Source of the DNA: Epiperipatus broadwayi
Lineage: Eukaryota > Onychophora > Udeonychophora > Euonychophora > Peripatidae
Assembly (NCBI GenBank): GCA_028023455.1
Contig: JAQFVV010000356.1
Span: 435,893-499,892 of the forward strand
Length of the DNA: 64,000 nucleotides
Reading direction: 5' to 3'
Shown here: one piece after another, positions 56,440 through 64,000 of the stretch
Layout: each line of letters opens with the position of its first letter
How positions within the stretch are numbered: position 1 is the stretch's first letter
The notes under the pieces: generated by a model
Databases searched by the model: none
What the model saw: the letters and a program-made list of their open reading frames with translations, nothing else
What the model was told of the DNA's origin: nothing
Translations under genes and position numbers: made by a program

Positions 56440-57240
56440 TGCCAATTGAATATTAGCAAGAATTACATAATACTGCCATTAACGCTTTCATTTATGGTTC
56501 TGAAACATGGTGACTAACATATATATTTTTAGGAGCATTCCGAAATTCATTATACATATGATATAAATTATTTTCATGCCATTGAGGTCGTGAAAATAAA
56601 CAAAATACATTTGAAAACATTATATTTGAAACTATGACAAAATATTTAATGAAAAATTATTTTAATAATAGTAAAACAAACGCTTTATTTTCCCAAGGCA
56701 CATACTCTTAAATAGATATATAAACCATGACGGTGAGATTGTATATGATTGAAATAAATTTAATCAATAAAACTAGAAGTAGTTGGCATTTATATATATA
56801 TATTTTAAGCAGAGCACAATTTTAATATTAGAGCATTAAAACTGGGTCATGAAGCAAAAGAAATAATAATAATACGAAGAAGTTTGCGGTGCTGACATAA
56901 TAGCCTAAAAATAACTAAGAGGAAAAGGTCATGCTTCTGGATGAAAAATGAAATCTCACACCCCCTTCTTGGATAGTGCTTAGAGAAAGGTGGATAGGCA
57001 TGGCATAGCCCAGACTTTTGCTGGTATAACCAACATGAGAGGCCTTTTATCTACAAAGTGAATATGCATAGCGTGTGCCCAACTTACAGGATCACCACCA
57101 GAGGCATTTTATACAAAATAAATATGATTCTGGATAGCTCAACTATCTATGGAATGAGATAGAAGAAATCTATGGCTTCAAACTTGTCGCAACCCCCAGC
57201 TTAAGACTAGAAGCATGTAATATATATATACAAAGATAGG
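56440..57240 (+). pseudogene. Probable decayed LINE reverse transcriptase C-terminus
   Basis: TTTATGGTTCTGAAACATGG near 56491 translates IYGSETW, the conserved block downstream of LINE reverse transcriptase domains (compare LTYGYETW in the LINE at the window start). Further along the sequence is less A/T-rich (GGTCATGCTTCTGGATG, GGCATGGCATAGCCCAGACT, TCACCACCAGAGGCATTTTA), but frames are broken and no further motif is certain. It could also include a SINE. Confidence 0.4.
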
Positions 57241-58850
57241 CTAAATGTTGGTAACGCAGAATGAATGAATGTCCCTAATGACATTGAATAAGATTTACTG
57301 CTTTTAAAATAAATGCCCCTTGTTTGAATACTATAATTTATATAAATAATATTACTATGTGGCGAGATATTTAGATTAATAAAATATACATGAAGATTTT
57401 ATTTAGTAAAAAAAAACATTAAGATTTACCCCATCCCTTTTCTGATATTTAAAATAATTCAATCCCACCTTCATGATTTTTATAATAACTGGAATATTTA
57501 AATACTGTATTTGATATTTTAAGAGTATGAAAAATGAAGTAAGATTAAGTTATATAGAAAACAAATTATAAGTCACCCTTTCAGAATTTAATAAATAATT
57601 ATAAAATAAGTGTTTCAGAGCATTAATTAGCTTGAGTTCTGGATGTTCCCCAGGTAGAAAATCCAGAGTTAAACAAATATATTTTATAATAAACCAACAT
57701 AAATAAAATGTTAACTCATAAAAAAAAAAAAACAACTGGCGAACATATTAATTTATAATGCATTATATATATTAAGAGGACATTAATAACCTTTTCATGA
57801 AGGTTTAGAAGAAAAAATGAAAGAAAAAGATTTTTAGAAATTAAACTCGGTAGGTTGTGAGATTGACATTTTAATAATAAGCAAGCAAATATATAAATCA
57901 AATAATAAATACATATAAATAAATGACTGCACCAAAGTTAAGGAAAGTTAAGAGCATATGAGAGAGAATTAAATTTATATAAATTATTTAAGAGCAAATT
58001 ACATGTTATTTATATAAAAAAAAACATTAATTTAAAAGATAGAAAATTAAACAATACGTTAGAATCTTGATAGCAGGATTTGAGATTAGTGAGGCTAGAT
58101 TCATTTTCAAATAGTAGCATAAAAGTTACCTTGTGCAAATTTAATAAATTTATTTTCATGCATGGCAAATTCAGGATCCAAAATGAATTCTTCTTGGTGA
58201 CAGCAAGCTTCTCTATTAGCATTTTTAAAGTTCTCCATCGGGCCTTTACTTCACTTTAGGGTAGCAGAATATTATGGCTGCAGAAGACAACCCACAAGGG
58301 TTAGGAAAAGCTTTTACTAGATCACTTGAGATTTCAAAACAGCATAGTGTCTAGTAGCAATCACTTCTCTCAATAGTAGCTAATCCCATCTGATTCAAAA
58401 TTCAGTCATTTTATACTTTTTCTTTTATCAGTTGTTTTTGAAGATGCAACAGTAAGATAACATCCAAAAATAAATTCAAATCTATTTCCAGATTAGAAAT
58501 AGATTTGACAACATGTTTTTAACAAAAGTATCTCCAATCTTAATCCTTTTTTAAGTAAAACTTTAATTAAAAATACCTACCCCAAATTAAAACAATAGTG
58601 CTTCCAACCCCTTTAATTATTTTTAGATAATTACTGTAGCATCTTACATATTGGATTTTATAATAGTTTAATAAAAAAACAAGCAATTTAAAAAGAAAAA
58701 GTTAAAAAATGATGTATAATAAAATATTTTTAAAAAATCAATATTTTGTTAGTAAGTTTTGCTCCTATATATATATTTTTGAGTCACACCTATAATACTT
58801 TAATTAAAAAAAGAACTAATAATTAATAATAGAATTAATAATCATAAATA
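57241..58850. other. AT-rich DNA, nothing recognised
   Basis: The short frames at 57550-57735, 57716-57901 and 58010-58222 are without motifs. Confidence 0.5.
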
Positions 58851-58853
58851 TTG

Positions 58854-58915
58854 AAAGTTAAACTATAAATTTAGGCATGCATTCCAAAGTTAAACTATAA
58901 ATTTAGGCTTGCATT

Positions 58916-58917
<2 letters not shown>
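58854..58917. repeat. 32-bp tandem duplication
   Basis: AAAGTTAAACTATAAATTTA with GGCATGCATTCC is repeated once with one difference (GGCTTGC). It directly precedes the long (TA)n. Confidence 0.9.

Positions 58918-59003
<86 letters not shown>
58918..59003. repeat. (TA)n dinucleotide array
   Basis: About 86 bp of uninterrupted TA. A second (TA)n of about 26 bp lies at 59095-59120. Between them CAATCTTA-agc-TAAGATTG forms a short hairpin (about 59070-59089). Confidence 0.95.
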
Positions 59004-59005
<2 letters not shown>

Positions 59006-59120
59006 CAAAAGGAGTGGGATGGGATATAGGGGTTTGAATACGGGTTAGTAGGTAGAAACATGAAGCACAATCTTAAGCTAAGATTGACTGCTTCAATATA
59101 TATATATATATATATATATA

Positions 59121-60030
59121 GTGACCTTCTGGTTTGGCACCAGAAATAGTCATTGTAGTAGTGTGGTAGTATATCAGTAATATCTGATATAATCCTCTTA
59201 AAAAAAAAAAAAGAAATAATGTGAAATTTTTAAAAAAAATTATTTTGACTTAAAACTGTAATTAAAAGCAAGTGTAGTTGTAATTAAAAAGATTTCTTAA
59301 TTGTTTAGTGTCTTGTATTGGGGTATAATCAGTGATAGAATAGGGGAGTAGCTTGTTATATGTATAATCAGTACAGTCTGAGTTGATACTTACTTGTTTT
59401 ATTTGTTCATAAAGCAGTGTTCAGTTTTGTTAGAATGATTTCCTAGTCCATTTGTTTCATACATTTTAAATTGATAGAATAAACAGTAAAATATGTTTCG
59501 CTCATCATCATTCACATTGTCATTTCAGTCATATTAGTGTAATACCTATAGCATAATACTACTGAATATTCATGCATTATCGAACTTCATTTTTCATTCA
59601 TATGTTTCAGTAAACCATTAAATATCCCATATCACATTCAAATATTTAATTATATCAATAACAGTATTAAAAATCTAGCTTAATTACATTTTAAATAAAT
59701 CAATGGATTATAGATTGGTGAATTATTTAATGACGAATATTGTAAAATATTTTATTTATTAAAACAATTGTCATCAATTTTACTCTACTGCTTTAAAACA
59801 CATTTAATTATTAGTTCAATATTTTTTTTCCATTTATTTAAAAGATGAAATAATTTTTTTTTCATCTCTATTTTTTTTTTTACTGTCTCAAGTTTTTGCA
59901 TAATTAAGTAAAATTTGCAAGGGGGAGAAGCGATTGACAATCTTTTTCTGGTGATGTAACCCTGTCATAAACAATTGGAAAAAAAACAATGTGATGTAAT
60001 GATTATTTTTAAAAAATCTATAAAAAAAGA
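59121..60030. other. AT-rich DNA, nothing recognised
   Basis: No gene or repeat could be supported. Confidence 0.5.
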
Positions 60031-60035
60031 ATATT

Positions 60036-60115
60036 TATTACTTTTAACAGGGCAGAGTCAATTATTATTACTTTTGAAGAGGTCGGTCAATTAATTATTA
60101 AAACTTTTACGAGGG
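60036..60115. repeat. Three diverged tandem units of about 28 bp
   Basis: ATTACTTTTAACAGGGCAGA-GTCAATT, ATTACTTTTGAAGAGGTCG-GTCAATT and ATTAAAACTTTTACGAGGGC follow one another. G-rich cores stand out in the A/T background. Confidence 0.6.
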
Positions 60116-63100
60116 CTATTATAGCTAACCAAGGACAGCTACAACTAAGTTTTATTTGGAAAAGTTTAATAGTGAAATTATTATTCCTCTTCCAGAGTTC
60201 AAGTTAAAAATTTAAATATAATATTTGTTTGCGAAATGTGTACTTAAAAACCACTAAAAGATACATCAATTTTGCTCCAGCTGATCATTTAAATTTTCTC
60301 AACGTTATGCTAAAGTACATACATGTAAATATTATATTCTATTATTCAAGATAAATTATTATTATTTAAAAAATGGGAATGCTTGATAGAACTGTAAAAT
60401 TGTTTTATTTAAATTTAAAATTAAGAGGAAAGGATAAAAGAATGCTTGTTTATTTTATAACAATTAATTTTTTAAGTTTTAATCATACTATGAAAGGAAT
60501 AACTGCAATGTGCTTTATTTATATGTGGGAAAGATGTGAACTGTCATTGAACATTTTCAGAACTTTAATAAATAGATTTCATGTTGAATATAAATGAAAT
60601 TTAAAAATATACACAAGAATTATATAGTTTTATTGATACATTTATTGGAATAGTAGATGTTTATTTCCACTTTTACTCATTGAAGGAGATAAAAATTATG
60701 TGTGCAAAAGAAATGAACAATTGATATTTACCTGTTTTCTAATACTAACACGTGAAATAAGTAATAAAATGGATAAACTTATATGTTTCCACTTAATTGA
60801 AGGCATTTTAAAATTTCATGAGTGAATAGGAAATATTACCTTATACGTCTTAAAGTGTGCATTGCCTAATTAATGTTTCCTAATACACAGCGCTAACAGG
60901 AATTCATAGCAGACTGCTAGAACATTGAACCTGTTATTCTAAATTAAAAATAAGTTTTTTTCTCCTGCAGGAATGTGCTGTTTTGTGTTAATATTTGTCT
61001 TGTGCATTATAATTATCATTCTTATTCATTTGGAGACATGACAAGCAAAGTCATGTAAAACTATAAACTTTTCATTTTGTTTGGAAGGAAGGAAAAAAGA
61101 AAACTTTATTTTATGTAATGGTATTTAGATAGGTAGTGTTAGTTAAATATGTTTATTATATGTATTATTATTATTATATTTTTCTTCAAGAATGTCTCAT
61201 GGATAGCATAATGAAAGAGTACATTATGTTGGTAATTTTTATATTATTGTTATTATTTAAGGTAAATTGGGATGTGTGTTATTACACAAGTATAATAAAA
61301 TGAATGGAAGAATCCATTTATAGATTAATAGGGGTGAATAAGTATTTTTTAAAAAAAAGAGTTCATTATATTAAATCTTACTGTATATATATATATATAT
61401 TTTTATAAATTATAATACCATTATTTTCAATAATTATTTCATCTATAACATACAATTTTATTATTTATTTAGGTTCAATTTAACTATAGATTCATGCCAA
61501 TATCAATGCATTATATTATAAAAAATTATTTGTCTTGCTTTGTCCATAGTAATTAGTATTTTATTCTCCAACTGTTCTTTGAACATTACCAAGTCCTAAA
61601 TATTGTCAGATATGAGATATTTATTCTTTATTAATTCTAGCAGTAATAATTAATATTTTAACAGTAATTCTTGGCTTACTGTGATTTTAAATGGTCCGTA
61701 TATCATATGCTTATATGTGTGTGTGTCTATTATTAAACTTATTTATAATTATATGTAATTGCAAGTAAAATGATTTTAAATCAAATGGATTCGGAAGGAA
61801 AAGATGATCAATCATTTTGAAGAATTAGAAAGTTATTTAAGAGAGAATTATTATTTCTTTGTTATGACTGAATGAAAAGTATTTTTGTGGCTATATGCTA
61901 TGAAGTTCACAATGTTTATATTTTATGGGACTGAGTCAGTGTATTTGTTAGTTGAATATTTAATATGGGTAGTTTTCCCAGTGTAGTGTAGTGTAATGTA
62001 TGGAATTGAATATTCACTTTCTTATCCATGTATTGGAGTATTTTGATAGGAGTGGATTGAGTCCTCCTTTTATATTTGATATATTGAATTAAATATGTAT
62101 GAAGCTAGAGATGTTATCTCCCTAATGTTCATTTGGTGATGAGTTATTCCACCAGTTATTTAGTCTTAAAGATAGACTTGGAAGTTATTGTTATATTTAC
62201 CTGATTTGAATTATAGAAATATTTTATCCCATGTGTGTATTGGATGTTTTCCAGCCTATGCTATAACCTAGTGTTTGATAGTTTATGGATAAAAAAGAAG
62301 AATAAAAGGAAAGTATAGTGTCTTATAAAACAGCTGTATTGTAGTTAATAAATAAAGATTGATTGATTTTCGCTTTCATCCGTATTATGATTATATTGAA
62401 ATATCATAAGCAAACCGATTAGATTGATTAACATTATTTATTTATTTTCTTTGACACACAGCATAATCCAGATTCATCCACAGATTGTTAATTTTGAGAT
62501 ATAAAAAAATTCATTATTAATGTATAACTTTACTTATCATTTAAAAACATTTGTAGTAATCATTTAAGCTTCATCTCATTGATTTTTATCATTTAATCAT
62601 AATTTGCATAAATAATCAAGCAAAGATAGGACATAGTTAATGAATACAAGGATTTACTTTATTTTGGCAAAGCAGAACCTAGTTATTCAATAGAATACTG
62701 TACTTCAAAATTACAAAGAAAAATACATTTAATTAATAGAAGTATTTATTTTCTTTGGTAAGATAGTCCAATATTATTCCTAGTTTAAATCCCCTTATTG
62801 TAATTTTAGTTAAGATACTTTTAAAGTAACAATGCAAAATCTTAATTTGTTCAGTGTAATTAGAATATTAATCTATATTGTTGTCATTGGTAAATAAGTG
62901 TTATTCAGCAAAATGCTGAATATAAGATAATTTGGTAATCAATTACTAGAAGTGTAAGGTCACATTTATTTTTATTTTTGTCTAAATCTATCAGAAGTCA
63001 CTGATAGCTAAAAAGCCATTTCTTTATAGCAAATGATAGCGACTTATTTAGTTCATGTAATGTTTAAAATAAAAATGTTTTACCAATCCATCAAAATGTT

Positions 63101-64000
63101 CTGATGAATGAAATATAGTAGATGTAAAAGGTTAATGAATCATGTTGTATTATATCTTCTTGTATAATCTGTAATCAATGATATTAAATCCCTTTGGAAT
63201 TTGTGTTCATACCAATAAAAGAAAAGTAAATGTTGATTTAACTATTTTCTATTTGATTAATAAATATTTTGTTATCTAAATTTGTATTTGGAGTTTCTTC
63301 TCTAGCATTCATTCATGTTTCACACTTCCACACATGCTTATACATTTATTTTATTTAATGTAACATAATTGTATTTTATTTAATTATAATAAATCTCTAG
63401 ATAAGATGGTATTGATTTCCTTGATTCAAACACTATATGAGATGCCAATTAGTTACTGATCATTTTTAAAAGGGTCTTGTTATTTAATTTTTGTTTAGAT
63501 GATGAATTGAAATCAAAACGTGCCCGATTTCTTTCATTATCTAACTGCAAGTATCTAATTAGGGTATTGTTTGGTTTATAATATTATTTTTATAGTGTTC
63601 AATAATAATTTGAGGTATAGAAATGTTAGATCAAGCCATACCATAAGTTAATTCCCTGAGATCTTCAATTTTAATTTAGATTAGATAATAAATTCATTTA
63701 GCCAGATTACATTAGTGAGTAGTTAAAATTTAGTAATGATAGGTTTAATTTGAGTTTAGATCTAGTGAATTATACATTACAATTTCTGAAATATTATTTC
63801 TTTTATTTTAGTTATTAGTTTAATTGTATAATATAGTAGAGGTTGTTCAGTGCATATGGATGATGGGAGGAGGTGAAATATAAAGTATAATTAGTTAATT
63901 TTAGCTGGTAGTATTTTACCAACTTAATTTTTGTCTAGCATAGAACTTGATAGATGTTTATTCCTATTAGTTATAATATTTTCTCCCACATCTAATGTAC
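60116..64000. other. AT-rich DNA, no supported gene
   Basis: About 3.9 kb without recognised transposon motifs or RNA genes. The 74-codon frame at 60373-60597 (MGMLDRTVKLFYLNLKLRGK onwards) has no recognised motif. AATAAAGATTGATTGATT near 62350 could be a polyadenylation site or an element tail. Confidence 0.45.

Noticed and set aside
60373-60597. 74-codon frame as a small gene
   Set aside because: No motif, no conserved neighbour, no splice or promoter context; chance frames of this length are expected in 64 kb.

Overview
The window reads as nuclear DNA of a multicellular animal. It is very AT-rich (by eye about three quarters A+T), full of homopolymers and microsatellites, and shows CpG-decay patterns. 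It contains animal-type transposons: a LINE resembling the RTE-type endonuclease/reverse transcriptases, Penelope-like elements with a GIY-YIG endonuclease tail, a hAT element, tRNA-derived SINEs and fold-back MITEs. The lineage cannot be fixed from this alone; an invertebrate fits. There are no operons, and I could not support any intact host protein-coding gene, rRNA or functional tRNA. The open frames are short, and almost all are chance frames or pieces of dead transposons. The window is best read as intergenic or intronic repeat-rich DNA.

Layout. 1-1.5 kb: 3' half of a dead LINE ending in a (TGA)n tail. 3.9-4.5 kb: an unrecognised decayed reading frame. 6.5-10 kb: a palindromic hammerhead element (here called F2), two copies of a second hammerhead element (F1), Penelope remnants and a three-copy repeat. 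12-16 kb: a SINE and several hairpin MITEs. 16.3-19.3 kb: a G-over-C strand-biased block that starts with CRE, CCAAT and TATA motifs. 22-23.7 kb: SINEs, an F2 element with a 14-bp target duplication, and two F1 copies. 25-27.5 kb: tRNA-like elements, SINEs and F2. 32.9-33.65 kb: an inverted pair of Penelope GIY-YIG ends. 39.4-40.2 kb: extreme A/T low complexity. 41-48.97 kb: MITEs, F1 fold-backs, a hAT element with perfect target duplications, and F2 copies. 51-59 kb: MITE halves, F1 fold-backs, a GATA/GGTA array, a tRNA-SINE, a LINE remnant and a (TA)n tract. 59-64 kb: mostly featureless AT-rich DNA.

Main observation. Two unrelated dispersed repeat families each carry a type I hammerhead self-cleaving ribozyme. 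In F1 the core CUGAUGA, a GUGCUG/CAGCAC helix II, GAAA, a minimal helix III, and a two-part helix I (ACCAA/UUGGU plus AUAAUC/GAUUAU) all line up; the minus-strand copy at 23133-23194 keeps the whole core. In F2 CUGAUGA, GAAAC and GUC with a long helix I line up; the minus-strand copy at 48709-48770 is intact except for a shared A.A mismatch at the base of helix II. Both families lie near Penelope-like remnants, repeatedly occur as inverted (fold-back) pairs, and look like non-autonomous retroelements whose RNA was processed by the ribozyme.
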